This document shows, one piece after another, positions 1-10,659 of a DNA stretch of 64,000 bases. How positions within the stretch are numbered: position 1 is the stretch's first letter; each line of letters begins with the position of its first letter. The stretch is from Guptibacillus hwajinpoensis (GTDB lineage Bacteria > Bacillota > Bacilli > Bacillales > Guptibacillaceae), in the NCBI RefSeq assembly GCF_020524165.1, contig NZ_JAIVKU010000003.1:80135-144134 (forward strand), read 5' to 3'. The position numbers and the translations under genes are program-made. The notes under the pieces were generated by a model, which searched no databases, was not told the origin of the DNA, and was given only the letters and a program-made list of their open reading frames with translations.

Positions 1-491
1 TTGATGTTTTAGTTGGAATCAACCTTCTTCGAGAGGGACTTGATATTCCTGAAGTGTCACTTGTGGCCATTTTAGATGCAGATAAAGAAGGTTTCTTAAG
101 GTCCGAACGTTCCTTGATTCAAACAATTGGCCGTGCCGCTCGTAATTCAAGCGGACATGTTATTTTATACGCTGATAAAGTAACGAACTCAATGGAAATT
201 GCGATGAATGAAACAAGTCGCCGACGCGAAATTCAGCAGGAGTATAATACAAAATATGGCATTACGCCAACGACAATCCAGAAGAAAGTTCGTGAAGGGA
301 TACGAGCAACCATTGCTGCTGAAGAAGGCGAAGAGTATACAGTGCCTAAGCAAGGGAAAATGAATAAGCAAGAACGTGCAAAAGTGATCGAAAATGTTGA
401 AAAAGAAATGAAGGACGCTGCGCGAGACCTTAACTTCGAACGTGCTGCTGAACTTCGTGACCTATTACTAGAGCTTAAAGCGGAAGGATGA
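1..491 (+). CDS. uvrB: UvrABC excinuclease subunit B, C-terminal part (5' end outside window)
   Basis: Only the last ~163 codons are present; the open frame runs in from the left edge (first full codon at base 3) and stops at 489-491. UvrB is the damage-verifying helicase-like subunit of nucleotide excision repair and acts with UvrA and UvrC. The fragment shows the conserved helicase-domain stretch [13 protein letters not shown], then the motif VI region [12 protein letters not shown], and ends in the UVR motif that contacts UvrC ([17 protein letters not shown]). UvrA follows after 7 bases, with the uvrA ribosome-binding site (GGAAGGATG) overlapping the uvrB stop, so the two are co-transcribed. 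Identification is secure from the family motifs and the partner gene. Confidence 0.97.
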   Translation, partial: DVLVGINLLREGLDIPEVSLVAILDADKEGFLRSERSLIQTIGRAARNSSGHVILYADKVTNSMEIAMNETSRRREIQQEYNTKYGITPTTIQKKVREGIRATIAAEEGEEYTVPKQGKMNKQERAKVIENVEKEMKDAARDLNFERAAELRDLLLELKAEG

Positions 492-498
492 CGAACAA

Positions 499-3366
499 AT
501 GGCAAACGATGAGATCGTCGTCAAAGGGGCAAGAGCCCATAATTTAAAAAATATCGACGTGACAATCCCGAGGGATAAACTGGTGGTAGTCACGGGTTTA
601 TCCGGTTCAGGAAAATCGTCCTTGGCTTTTGACACGATATATGCTGAGGGGCAACGTCGCTATGTGGAATCTCTGTCAGCCTATGCTAGGCAGTTCCTTG
701 GGCAAATGGACAAACCGGATGTAGATGCAATTGAAGGACTATCACCCGCCATCTCGATTGATCAAAAAACAACCAGTCGCAACCCACGGTCAACTGTGGG
801 AACGGTAACGGAAATCTATGATTACCTTCGTCTATTGTTTGCAAGAATTGGCCGACCAGTTTGCCCACGTCACGGTGTGGAAATTACGTCACAAACGATT
901 GAGCAAATGGTCGATCGCATTCTAGCATACGAAGAGCGGACAAAATTACAGATTCTTTCTCCTGTTGTTTCAGGACGTAAAGGTGAACATGTGAAAGTGC
1001 TTGAAGATATTAAGAAGCAGGGCTATGTTCGCGTGCGCGTTGATGGTGAAATGATGGAAGTAGCGGATGAAATATCGCTTGAGAAAAATAAAAAGCATTC
1101 CATCGAAGTTGTGATTGATCGTATTGTTGTGAAAGATGGTGTTCAATCGAGACTAGCAGATTCACTTGAAACGGCCCTTAATCTTGGAGGCGGTCAAGTG
1201 ATCGTTGATGTGATGGGCCAGGAAGAACTTCTTTTTAATCAGCATCATTCATGTCCCTACTGTGGTTTTTCAATTGGGGAGCTAGAACCAAGATTATTTT
1301 CATTTAATAGCCCATTCGGTGCTTGTCCTTCTTGTGATGGTCTGGGACTGAAGCTTGAAGTAGACCTTGATCTTGTTTTACCGGATTGGGATAAATCACT
1401 ACGTGAACATGCACTCGCTCCATGGGAACCTGTTAGTTCAAACTATTATCCACAGTTACTTGAAAGTGTGTGCAATCATTTTGGTATTGATATGGATACT
1501 CCTGTCAAAAACATTCCTAGATCGCAGTTTGATAAAGTGCTTTACGGCAGTGATGGGGAAAAAGTTTATTTCCGTTATGAAAATGATTTTGGTCAGGTGC
1601 GCGAAAACAATGTTCCTTTTGAAGGTGTCATTCCAAACGTAGAACGCCGTTATCGTGAGACAAGCTCTGACTATATTCGTGAGCAAATGGAAGCGTACAT
1701 GGCACAAAAACCATGTCCTACATGTAAGGGATATCGATTAAAGAAAGAAGCACGCTCTGTTTTAATTAACGGCAAACACATCGGGGAAGCAACCGAATAT
1801 GCCATTAAAGATGCAGCAGGCTTTTTCGATGAATTGGAACTAACAGCTAAAGAAGCGACAATCGGAAAAATGATTTTACGAGAAATTCAGGATCGCCTTG
1901 GATTCCTTGTTAATGTTGGTTTGGACTATTTAACACTTAATCGTTCAGCTGGGACGTTATCGGGTGGAGAAGCACAACGCATTAGACTCGCGACTCAAGT
2001 AGGCTCACGTTTAATGGGAGTCCTGTATATATTAGATGAGCCTTCGATCGGTCTGCATCAACGAGATAACGATCGCTTAATTTCAACTCTTGAAAGTATG
2101 CGAGACCTCGGGAATACGCTTATTGTCGTCGAACATGATGAAGATACAATGTTAGCTGCTGATCATATTATTGATATCGGTCCTGGTGCAGGGGCACACG
2201 GTGGTTATATTACATCAGAAGGATCACCTGCTGAAATTATGGATGATGAGGATTCGTTAACTGGAGAATATCTCTCTGGTAAGAAATTTATTCCTGTGCC
2301 GACGGAGCGTCGAAAGCCTGATGGCAGATACATTGAAATTGTTGGAGCAAAGGAAAATAACCTTAAAAATACGAAAGCAAAAATTCCAATTGGTTTATTT
2401 ACTTGTGTCACTGGTGTTTCTGGATCTGGTAAAAGTACGTTGATTAATGAAATTCTGTATAAAGCACTTGCTCAAAAGCTTCATAAAGCAAAGGATAAGC
2501 CTGGAGAACATAAGAAGATCAACGGGCTTGAACATGTGGATAAGGTGATTGATATTGATCAATCTCCAATTGGCCGCACGCCTCGATCAAACCCGGCTAC
2601 TTATACAGGTGTATTTGATGATATTCGTGATGTTTTTGCCCAAACGAACGAAGCAAAGGTGCGAGGGTATAAAAAAGGAAGGTTCAGCTTTAATGTCAAA
2701 GGCGGCCGATGTGAAGCCTGTCGTGGTGACGGAATTATTAAGATTGAAATGCACTTTTTGCCTGATGTTTACGTTCCTTGTGAGGTCTGTCATGGGAAAC
2801 GCTATAATCGAGAAACGCTGGAAATTGAGTATAAAGGCATGAATATTGCTGATATCCTTGAGATGACGGTAGAAGATGGTCTTGATTTCTTTAAGAACAT
2901 TCCAAAGATTAATCGAAAACTTCAAACCCTTTACGATGTGGGCTTAAGTTACATCAAACTTGGCCAGCCAGCTACGACGGTTTCAGGTGGAGAAGCTCAG
3001 CGTGTGAAGCTCGCTTCGCAGCTCTACAAGCGTTCTACAGGGAAGACGCTTTATATCCTTGATGAACCGACGACTGGATTGCATGTGGATGATATTTCTC
3101 GTTTACTAGAAGTTCTTCAGCGGCTCGTAGAGAATGGTGATTCTGTCTTAATTATTGAGCATAATTTGGATGTGATTAAAACAGCTGATTATCTCATTGA
3201 TCTTGGACCTGAAGGTGGAGATGGTGGTGGTGAAGTCATAGCTACTGGGACACCAGAAAAAATCGTAAAAGAAGAGCGGTCTTACACGGGAAGCTACCTT
3301 GCGCCAATTCTTGAACGAGATAAAAACCGGATGAAGAAAAAGTTAGAGCAAACACAATCCGTATAA
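499..3366 (+). CDS. uvrA: UvrABC excinuclease subunit A (ATPase)
   Basis: Full-length UvrA (955 aa, the usual family size), the dimeric ABC-type ATPase that finds bulky DNA lesions and loads UvrB. Visible features: first Walker [10 protein letters not shown] near residue 33, the insert with zinc-finger cysteines (CPYC...CPSC), first ABC signature LSGGEAQR near 486, second Walker [10 protein letters not shown] near 639, the DNA-binding zinc finger CEAC...CEVC, and second signature VSGGEAQR near 828. The C-terminus ends in a short charged tail. ATG start is set by GGAAGGATG just upstream, overlapping the end of uvrB. The gene closes the uvrBA operon and is followed by an intrinsic terminator. 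Confidence 0.98.
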   Translation: MANDEIVVKGARAHNLKNIDVTIPRDKLVVVTGLSGSGKSSLAFDTIYAEGQRRYVESLSAYARQFLGQMDKPDVDAIEGLSPAISIDQKTTSRNPRSTVGTVTEIYDYLRLLFARIGRPVCPRHGVEITSQTIEQMVDRILAYEERTKLQILSPVVSGRKGEHVKVLEDIKKQGYVRVRVDGEMMEVADEISLEKNKKHSIEVVIDRIVVKDGVQSRLADSLETALNLGGGQVIVDVMGQEELLFNQHHSCPYCGFSIGELEPRLFSFNSPFGACPSCDGLGLKLEVDLDLVLPDWDKSLREHALAPWEPVSSNYYPQLLESVCNHFGIDMDTPVKNIPRSQFDKVLYGSDGEKVYFRYENDFGQVRENNVPFEGVIPNVERRYRETSSDYIREQMEAYMAQKPCPTCKGYRLKKEARSVLINGKHIGEATEYAIKDAAGFFDELELTAKEATIGKMILREIQDRLGFLVNVGLDYLTLNRSAGTLSGGEAQRIRLATQVGSRLMGVLYILDEPSIGLHQRDNDRLISTLESMRDLGNTLIVVEHDEDTMLAADHIIDIGPGAGAHGGYITSEGSPAEIMDDEDSLTGEYLSGKKFIPVPTERRKPDGRYIEIVGAKENNLKNTKAKIPIGLFTCVTGVSGSGKSTLINEILYKALAQKLHKAKDKPGEHKKINGLEHVDKVIDIDQSPIGRTPRSNPATYTGVFDDIRDVFAQTNEAKVRGYKKGRFSFNVKGGRCEACRGDGIIKIEMHFLPDVYVPCEVCHGKRYNRETLEIEYKGMNIADILEMTVEDGLDFFKNIPKINRKLQTLYDVGLSYIKLGQPATTVSGGEAQRVKLASQLYKRSTGKTLYILDEPTTGLHVDDISRLLEVLQRLVENGDSVLIIEHNLDVIKTADYLIDLGPEGGDGGGEVIATGTPEKIVKEERSYTGSYLAPILERDKNRMKKKLEQTQSV

Positions 3367-3373
3367 TTTGAAG

Positions 3374-3403
3374 AGACAGCGATTCGCTGTCTTTTCGTTT
3401 TTT
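3374..3403 (+). terminator. Intrinsic terminator of uvrBA
   Basis: Perfect 9-bp stem AGACAGCGA / TCGCTGTCT (3374-3382 with 3384-3392) followed by a T-rich run, starting 7 bases after the uvrA stop. Confidence 0.85.
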
Positions 3404-3476
3404 CTTTCCCCATTTTGAAACTTTCTTTTTGACGAATCGTATAGATAGGTAGAGAATATTGAAAGGGGAAGCAATC

Positions 3477-3770
3477 ATGTCTGTAGAAAAAGTAATGTCC
3501 TCCCTTTGTTATTTTAGTGTTTTCTTCGCACCGTTTCTTTTCCCGATCATTGTCTACTTTGTTGTGAGGGATGAGGAAGTTTCTTATCATGCGAAGCGCT
3601 CGATTGTTTCTCATCTCCTTCCGTTTCTCACAATCATTTTGGCGCTTTTAGCCATTTTTGTGATGGATGTAGGTGTGGTGATCATTTTGGGTTTTATCTT
3701 GTTTAGTTTACTTAATGTTGTGGTTTTTATCTGGAACATTGTAAAAGGAATTCAGGTTCTCCGCTGGTAA
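3477..3770 (+). CDS. DUF4870-type small membrane protein
   Basis: 97-aa integral membrane protein with about three hydrophobic segments and the DUF4870-like pattern of a helix, a short polar loop containing EVSYHAKRSIVSHLLP, then two further helices. The ATG at 3477 is preferred over an in-frame TTG at 3459 because AAAGGGGA lies 8 bases upstream of it. It stands first in a row with yvlB- and yvlD-like genes, in the same place after uvrA as the B. subtilis yvl cluster, so it probably corresponds to YvlA; I am not certain of that symbol. The function of the family is unknown. Membrane location is inferred from hydrophobicity. Confidence 0.65.
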   Translation: MSVEKVMSSLCYFSVFFAPFLFPIIVYFVVRDEEVSYHAKRSIVSHLLPFLTIILALLAIFVMDVGVVIILGFILFSLLNVVVFIWNIVKGIQVLRW

Positions 3771-3813
3771 TCAATCAAGTTGTTTACATCAATTAAAAAA
3801 GGAGATGTTTTGA

Positions 3814-4863
3814 ATGAATGAAGAACGTAGAATGATTCTTAAAATGATTGAAGATGGCAAAATTTCCGCTGATGAAGGTGCAAAACTATTAAAAGCGATT
3901 GGAACAAGTGAATCAGAGGAACCGAAGCGTGAGAAGTCAACAGATTCTCATACAGATCGAACGGCTCCTGGATATAAAGTTGGCCAATTTGTAGAATCTC
4001 TTATTCAAAAAGTAAAAGATATGGATCTTGATTTTAACTTTGGTTCATCTGAAGAAGTCTCTCACGTTTATGAACAGTTAGAAGTGACGCCTGATACGCT
4101 TGATGTACATGTGCGAAATGGCGAAATTACCTTTCAAACATGGGAACGCAACGATGTGAAAATCGACTGTCGTGCGAATGTTTATCGTGTCTCAACGCAA
4201 AAAGATGCCATGGATAAGCTGTTACGAGAAACTTACTTCGCTGTAGATAATGGGAAAATGACGTTTAAGTCAGAACGTGCAGATGTAAAGGTGAATCTGG
4301 TTATTTATGTCCCTGCTTCTGAGTACGAGGGAGTGTGGATTACCACGTTTAATGGAGATGTTACAGGAGAGAGTGTCACATCGGCGAAAGCCAAATTAAA
4401 AACAGCAAATGGTAAAATCGGTATTCGAAAATCTTCTGTAAAAGTACTTGAAGCTGAAACGGGTAATGGTGCCATTGTTGTTGAAGACTCAACTGGAGAA
4501 GTTTGTGAGCTCGAAACAGCTAACGGTCCTATTACAATTGATGGCACCTTTGTTGAAACAGAAGCGCAATCAATGAACGGAACCATTCGCCATACGTTAA
4601 AGAATGCCGTAAGCGGTAGCGCAGATTTTAAAACCGTCAACGGGACGATTCAAATTGTTGTTCCGAAAGGCATGAACCTTAAAGGAGATCTTAAATCGAC
4701 GATTGGAGCGATTACAACAGATCTTGATCACATGAGTATTCTTCGTGAGAAAAAAGAAATTTCTCATCGTTTAAAGAAGTTTAGAACTGAAGAAGATTCG
4801 GAGCACAACTATCGCATTGAAGCCAATTCAACAGCTGGTTCGATTTCGGTTTCCTATCTTTAG
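3814..4863 (+). CDS. yvlB: YvlB-like DUF4097 beta-helix protein with N-terminal SHOCT-like helix
   Basis: 349 aa. The first ~30 residues (MNEERRMILKMIEDGKISADE...) form the short helical segment typical of YvlB and SHOCT-like proteins. A charged linker follows, and residues ~90-340 are a repetitive beta-rich DUF4097 adhesin-like domain, with recurring turns such as ANGKIGI, TGNGAIVV, ANGPITI and VNGTIQI. In B. subtilis yvlABCD belongs to the envelope-stress (SigW) regulon; that is family knowledge, and no SigW promoter could be confirmed here. The start ATG follows AAAAAAGGAGATG. A yvlC (PspC domain) gene, normally next to yvlB, is absent from this position. Confidence 0.85.
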   Translation: MNEERRMILKMIEDGKISADEGAKLLKAIGTSESEEPKREKSTDSHTDRTAPGYKVGQFVESLIQKVKDMDLDFNFGSSEEVSHVYEQLEVTPDTLDVHVRNGEITFQTWERNDVKIDCRANVYRVSTQKDAMDKLLRETYFAVDNGKMTFKSERADVKVNLVIYVPASEYEGVWITTFNGDVTGESVTSAKAKLKTANGKIGIRKSSVKVLEAETGNGAIVVEDSTGEVCELETANGPITIDGTFVETEAQSMNGTIRHTLKNAVSGSADFKTVNGTIQIVVPKGMNLKGDLKSTIGAITTDLDHMSILREKKEISHRLKKFRTEEDSEHNYRIEANSTAGSISVSYL

Positions 4864-4923
4864 AAGTTCGAATAAGGGGTAAAGAAACGCTTATACTAAA
4901 AAGGTCAATGGATAAGGAGGGGT

Positions 4924-5289
4924 ATGATGCGACACTGGCTTTTAAGTTTGTTTGTCAATAGCGTCGTATTAATGGTAGTAGCAGGCTATTTTGATGGTTT
5001 TTTTATTCAAGGGCTCGGGTCTGCCATTCTCGCGAGCGTTATCCTTTCGCTTGTGAATGTGTTTATTAAGCCGGTTTTAATCCTGCTTACCCTTCCTGTT
5101 ACCATCCTAACTCTAGGTTTGTTTCTTGTTGTGATTAATGCCATTACGCTCATGATTACAGCAGCGTTAATGGGAGAAGCTTTCGTCATTAATGGATTTG
5201 CGATGGCTCTTCTTGCAGCGATCGTAATCGGGTTCTTAAATTTATTAATTGATAAGGTCATTATTGAACCTTTACGTCATAAAGCCTAA
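4924..5289 (+). CDS. yvlD: YvlD-like phage-holin-family-4 membrane protein
   Basis: 121-aa protein that is almost entirely hydrophobic, with about four membrane helices and short polar turns (NVFIKPVLILLTLP, NAITLMITAALMG, GFLNLLIDKVII). This is the pattern of the mycobacterial/Bacillus 'phage holin family 4' proteins to which YvlD belongs. It starts at an ATG behind AAGGAGG (4914-4920), 60 bases after yvlB, and is followed by a strong terminator, so it is the last gene of the yvl-like operon. Despite the family name there is no phage context. The YvlD assignment rests on family resemblance plus position. Confidence 0.85.
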   Translation: MMRHWLLSLFVNSVVLMVVAGYFDGFFIQGLGSAILASVILSLVNVFIKPVLILLTLPVTILTLGLFLVVINAITLMITAALMGEAFVINGFAMALLAAIVIGFLNLLIDKVIIEPLRHKA

Positions 5290-5292
5290 AAG

Positions 5293-5322
5293 CACGCTCT
5301 CTACTGGAGAGCGTGTTTTTTT
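5293..5322 (+). terminator. Intrinsic terminator of the yvl-like operon
   Basis: 9-bp stem CACGCTCTC / GAGAGCGTG with a 5-base loop followed by TTTTTTT. Confidence 0.9.
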
Positions 5323-5411
5323 ATGCAATCCACTTCCAAGCTGTAACCCTCCTCCTCTGATGGAAGTTTCCATTAATTCTGGTATGATAAAAAGAAAAGG
5401 AGGGATGATCC

Positions 5412-5972
5412 ATGACGTTTCATAACCAAAGCATCCTGCCGGCGGTAAGAAAAATGCGCGATTTTGAAATTTTATTAAATAGCAAGTATACCTATATTGT
5501 GCTTTTAGATACGCATATTGGACAATTGAAATCAGTCATTAGGGAGGGGAATCGAGCTGGTAAAAAGATTTTACTTCACGCTGACCTTGTTCAAGGATTA
5601 CGAAATGATGAACACGGTGCTGAATTTCTTTGTCAGGAAGTAAAGCCAGCGGGCCTTATCTCAACAAGGTCCAGTGTGCTTGGAGTCGCTAAAAGAAGAG
5701 GTATTCTCTCTGTGCAGCGCTTGTTCATGCTCGATTCAATGGCGCTAGATACGAGCTATAGTATGGTGAAAAACACGAAGCCAGATTGTGTCGAAGTGTT
5801 ACCAGGCATTATTCCACAGGTGTTCGAAGAGCTTCATGAGCAAATTAAAGTTCCCATCTTCGCTGGTGGGTTTATTCGTTCGGTTGAAGACGTAGAAGCC
5901 GCTTTAAGTGGTGGAGCTGCGGCGGTCACAACTTCTAAGAAAGAGCTATGGAAACATTTTCAACCGGATTGA
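5412..5972 (+). CDS. glpP: Glycerol uptake operon antiterminator
   Basis: 186-aa GlpP, the RNA-binding regulator that, with glycerol-3-phosphate bound, prevents termination in the glpFK and glpD leaders. The sequence has the GlpP family start (FHNQSILPAVRKMRDFE), a TIM-barrel-like core with LLDTHIGQLK, LLHADLVQGL and GLISTRSSVL, and the late phosphate-binding-type segment FAGGFIRSVEDVEAALSGGAAAVTTS (quoted here only to mark the fold). ATG follows AAAAGGAGGGATG. It lies immediately upstream of glpF, whose leader carries its likely target. A possible extended -10 (TGGTATGAT, 5380-5388) precedes it. Confidence 0.95.
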   Translation: MTFHNQSILPAVRKMRDFEILLNSKYTYIVLLDTHIGQLKSVIREGNRAGKKILLHADLVQGLRNDEHGAEFLCQEVKPAGLISTRSSVLGVAKRRGILSVQRLFMLDSMALDTSYSMVKNTKPDCVEVLPGIIPQVFEELHEQIKVPIFAGGFIRSVEDVEAALSGGAAAVTTSKKELWKHFQPD

Positions 5973-5978
5973 AACCTC

Positions 5979-6009
5979 TTGACATCGCTTACATAAGTCT
6001 GGTTAAATA
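5979..6009 (+). promoter_or_regulatory. glpFK promoter with overlapping cre (CcpA site)
   Basis: A -35 TTGACA (5979-5984) is followed 17-19 bases later by an AT-rich -10 (best TTAAAT/TAAATA at 6003-6009). The cre TGACATCGCTTACA (5980-5993) matches TGWAANCGNTNWCA at all but one position and lies on the -35. The B. subtilis glpF promoter has a cre at the same place, so catabolite repression by CcpA is the expected reading. Confidence 0.8.
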
Positions 6010-6034
6010 AGTATTAGGTTAATAGCTCGTGCCT

Positions 6035-6098
6035 GAGATGAGGAGAACCACACACCAATCCTGTCATTTGATAGGAGAGATTGCTGTGGTTTTTTTTA
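6035..6098 (+). terminator. glpF leader: GlpP antitermination element and terminator
   Basis: A long stem is formed by AACCACA (6046-6052) plus CAATC (6056-6060) pairing with GATTG (6079-6083) plus TGTGGTT (6085-6091), followed by eight Ts. The 5' arm overlaps GAGATGAGGAGAA (6035-6047). The same block recurs in the glpD leader with two substitutions, so this is the likely GlpP-binding site. Confidence 0.88.
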
Positions 6099-6178
6099 AT
6101 TTTCCTTTTAGAATGAAAGAAAAAGGGAATAGACTCAGAGAGGGGTTTTAACTAAACTCAGGAGGAAGGTGTTTCGTT

Positions 6179-7006
6179 TTGTCCCCATTTATCGGTGAAA
6201 TATTAGGTACAATGATTTTGATTATATTTGGTGGTGGTGTTGTTGCAAACGTTAACTTAAAAGATTCGAAAGCTCAAGGCGGGGGATGGATTGTGGTAGC
6301 CCTTGGATGGGGGCTTGGTGTTGCGATGGGTGTTTATGCAGTTGGTCAAGTGAGTGGCGCTCATTTAAACCCTGCTGTAACATTAGGATTAGCGGCAGTA
6401 GGCGATTTCCCGTGGAGTGATGTACCAGGCTACATAGTAGCACAAATGATTGGGGCATTTCTCGGAGGCTGTATCGTGTATTTTCATTTTCTTCCTCATT
6501 TTCGTAGAGAAGAAGATAAAGCGCTTAAATTAGCGGTGTTTTCTACTGATCCTGCCATTCCGCATACGTTTAGTAACTTTTTAAGTGAGTTTATTGGAAC
6601 AGCGATGCTTTTGATTGGGCTTCTTGCGATTGGTTCGAATGATTTTACTGACGGATTGAATCCTTTTATCGTTGGTTTTCTAATTGTGGCGATTGGACTT
6701 TCCCTTGGTGGTACGACGGGTTATGCGATTAACCCTGCTCGAGACCTTGGTCCAAGAATCGCTCACTTCTTCTTGCCTATCCCAGGCAAAGGGGATTCAA
6801 ATTGGCGATATGCCTGGATTCCGGTTCTCGGTCCTGTTTGCGGTGGAATGTACGGTGCCATTCTTTTTAAAGCGGTAACAGAAGCGACTTATAGCCTTGT
6901 TTTTTGGGTGTCTACTATTGTAGTAGCGATTTTATTTGCTGTTCTTTATCAACTTAGTGACAAACTTCAAGATACAGTTCATGCTTCATCTGAAGCGAAA
7001 AATTAA
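6179..7006 (+). CDS. glpF: Glycerol uptake facilitator (aquaglyceroporin)
   Basis: 275-aa MIP-family channel that lets glycerol diffuse into the cell before phosphorylation by GlpK. Both pore motifs are visible: HLNPAVTLG in the first half and INPARDLGPR in the second, each on a half-helix. The aspartate after the second NPA motif is characteristic of glycerol rather than water channels. Six membrane helices are evident. The start is a TTG at 6179, chosen because AGGAGGAAGG (6160-6169) lies about 9 bases upstream and no ATG is suitably placed. glpK follows 30 bases downstream. Confidence 0.96.
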   Translation: MSPFIGEILGTMILIIFGGGVVANVNLKDSKAQGGGWIVVALGWGLGVAMGVYAVGQVSGAHLNPAVTLGLAAVGDFPWSDVPGYIVAQMIGAFLGGCIVYFHFLPHFRREEDKALKLAVFSTDPAIPHTFSNFLSEFIGTAMLLIGLLAIGSNDFTDGLNPFIVGFLIVAIGLSLGGTTGYAINPARDLGPRIAHFFLPIPGKGDSNWRYAWIPVLGPVCGGMYGAILFKAVTEATYSLVFWVSTIVVAILFAVLYQLSDKLQDTVHASSEAKN

Positions 7007-7024
7007 GCATTTAATTCTATTTAA

Positions 7025-8533
<1,509 letters not shown>

Positions 8534-8562
8534 TCCTTTTTTCTAGGCAGACCGTTCCGATT

Positions 8563-8667
8563 ATGCTACAATGAACTTAAGTTAATAATGTTCTGGTCGG
8601 AGAATAGGAGAAGACCACAGCGCCCAAGCATGGACCGTCATGCTCTGGTGTGTTGTGGTCTTTTTTT
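8563..8667 (+). promoter_or_regulatory. glpD promoter and GlpP-dependent leader terminator
   Basis: Extended -10 TGCTACAAT (8564-8572). Then comes GAGAATAGGAGAA (8600-8612), matching the glpF leader element, leading into a terminator stem AGACCACA (8612-8619) / TGTGGTCT (8654-8661) with a T run. The loop contains further pairing (GCATGGACCGTCATGC). This is a second GlpP-controlled leader. Confidence 0.85.
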
Positions 8668-8810
8668 GTCCTTTTAACCAGCTGTTTTTGTAGGAATGTA
8701 CAAACTAATGCTTAAGAAACCATGTATTAGGGGTAAAGTACTGAAGAGAAGATTTATAAGAGCATAATTTCATTAAGCAATTGTTCATATAACAAAAAGG
8801 AGTGTTCATC

Positions 8811-10484
8811 TTGGTTAAACCATTTTCAGGATTGCAAAGAAGTGTTGTACTTGATCAAATCGTATCAGAGGAGTTAGATGTCCTCGTTGTTGGTGGAGGA
8901 ATAACCGGTGCTGGAATTTTACTTGATTCTGCTTCAAGAGGAATGAATGCAGCTGTTATTGAAATGCAGGATTTTGCGGCCGGTACGTCGAGTCGCTCTA
9001 CGAAGCTTGTTCATGGCGGTTTACGCTATCTTAAAAATCTAGAAATTGGGCTAGTTGCGGAAGTAGGGAAAGAGCGTGCGATCGTGTATGAAAACGCGCC
9101 TCACGTAACAACTCCAGAATGGATGCTACTACCAATTATTAAAGGCGGTACGTTCGGGAAATTCTCTACAGGTGCAGGACTTGCTCTTTATGACAGACTA
9201 GCAGGTGTGAAACGAAAAGAACGAAGAAGCATGCTATCTAAGAAAGAAACGTTAGATAAAGAACCCCTTCTTCGGAAGAGTGACATTAAAGGCGGCGGTT
9301 ATTACGTAGAGTACCGAACAGATGATGCTCGCCTTACGTTAGAAATTATGAAAGAAGCCGTTCATCGCGGTGGGAAAGCAGTTAACTATGTGAAAGCAGA
9401 ACAGCTTTTATACGAAGATGGAAAAGTCGTTGGCGTTCGTGCCAAAGACGTCGTGACGGGTGAAACGCGTGAAATTCGCGCCAAAAAAGTTGTGAACGCA
9501 GCTGGTCCTTGGGTAGACGAAATTCGTGAGCTCGATCAATCTAGAAAAGGAAAGCATATGTTCCTAACAAAGGGTGTGCACCTTGTATTTGATCAGTCTA
9601 AATTCCCACTTCAGCAAGCCGTCTATTTTGATACACCGTTTGATGATGGACGTATGATGTTTGCGATTCCGCGTGCGGGTAAGACATATATTGGGACAAC
9701 AGATACGCACTATACGAAGAACCCTGTACATCCTCAAATGACAGTTGAGGACAGAGATTATATTGTTGATGCAGCGAACTACATGTTCCCTGGAATCAAT
9801 GTTACAAAAGATGATGTAGAATCAAGCTGGTCAGGCGTTCGCCCATTGATTCATGAGGAAGGAAAAGATCCATCTGAAATTTCTCGTAAGGATGAAATTT
9901 TTCTTTCTGATTCTGGCTTAATTACGATTGCCGGTGGGAAGCTAACGGGCTATCGTAAAATGGCAGAAAAAGTGGTCAATCTCATTACAGATCAATTTAA
10001 AGAAGAAAAATATAAAAAGTTTCCTGCTTCAACAACGAAAAACATGGTGCTTTCAGGTGGTTACGTTGGCGGAAGCAAAGGTTTCAAAGAATACGCTACG
10101 GAACAAGTACGCCGTGGAACAACGCTCGGCTTAAGCGTGAAAGAAGCAGAAACTCTCGTACAACGTTACGGATCAAATATTGAACGTATTTATCAAATCA
10201 TTGAAACGGTTGGAACAGAAGCAAGCTTCCATCACTTAAGTCTTGAAGTGTTCTCAACGCTTATCTATGGTATTGAAGAAGAAATGGTGGCAACGCCGCT
10301 TGATTACTTCAACCGTAGAACGAGTGCGCTATACTTTGATATTGATTGGGTTCGTCGCTGGAAAGAACCAGTCATTGAGTACATGGCGAAGCGACTCAAC
10401 TGGTCAAACGAAATGAAACAGGCACATGTTCAAGAACTTGAAAAGCAAATGCATGATGCGGTAGTACCGTTGAAAGTAAAATAA
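8811..10484 (+). CDS. glpD: Aerobic glycerol-3-phosphate dehydrogenase
   Basis: 557-aa FAD-dependent dehydrogenase oxidising glycerol-3-phosphate to dihydroxyacetone phosphate at the membrane. The FAD-binding Rossmann motif DVLVVGGGITGAGI is near residue 24, followed by SSRSTKLVHGGLRYL, typical of GlpD. The C-terminal helical domain of the family is present. TTG at 8811 is taken as the start: AAAAAGGAG sits 8 bases upstream and overlaps an alternative in-frame GTG at 8802. The length matches B. subtilis GlpD. It is a separate transcription unit from glpFK with its own antitermination leader. Confidence 0.97.
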   Translation: MVKPFSGLQRSVVLDQIVSEELDVLVVGGGITGAGILLDSASRGMNAAVIEMQDFAAGTSSRSTKLVHGGLRYLKNLEIGLVAEVGKERAIVYENAPHVTTPEWMLLPIIKGGTFGKFSTGAGLALYDRLAGVKRKERRSMLSKKETLDKEPLLRKSDIKGGGYYVEYRTDDARLTLEIMKEAVHRGGKAVNYVKAEQLLYEDGKVVGVRAKDVVTGETREIRAKKVVNAAGPWVDEIRELDQSRKGKHMFLTKGVHLVFDQSKFPLQQAVYFDTPFDDGRMMFAIPRAGKTYIGTTDTHYTKNPVHPQMTVEDRDYIVDAANYMFPGINVTKDDVESSWSGVRPLIHEEGKDPSEISRKDEIFLSDSGLITIAGGKLTGYRKMAEKVVNLITDQFKEEKYKKFPASTTKNMVLSGGYVGGSKGFKEYATEQVRRGTTLGLSVKEAETLVQRYGSNIERIYQIIETVGTEASFHHLSLEVFSTLIYGIEEEMVATPLDYFNRRTSALYFDIDWVRRWKEPVIEYMAKRLNWSNEMKQAHVQELEKQMHDAVVPLKVK

Positions 10485-10492
10485 GCCTATAG

Positions 10493-10520
10493 AAAACCGG
10501 AGCAAATGCTTCGGTTTTTT
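10493..10520 (+). terminator. Intrinsic terminator of glpD
   Basis: Near-perfect stem AAAACCGGAGCA / TGCTTCGGTTTT with a two-base loop centre, followed by a T run. Confidence 0.85.
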
Positions 10521-10659
10521 TTGTTTTGATGGGGGGCAGGTACGTAATCCTCCATCACAAAAATGGTTTTAATCTATATGTGCTTTGAAATAGGAAATGG
10601 TACAATAGGGGAAGTTGAAATGGAACCGTCGCTTTGGTTCTTACATAGGAGGTTTACGA

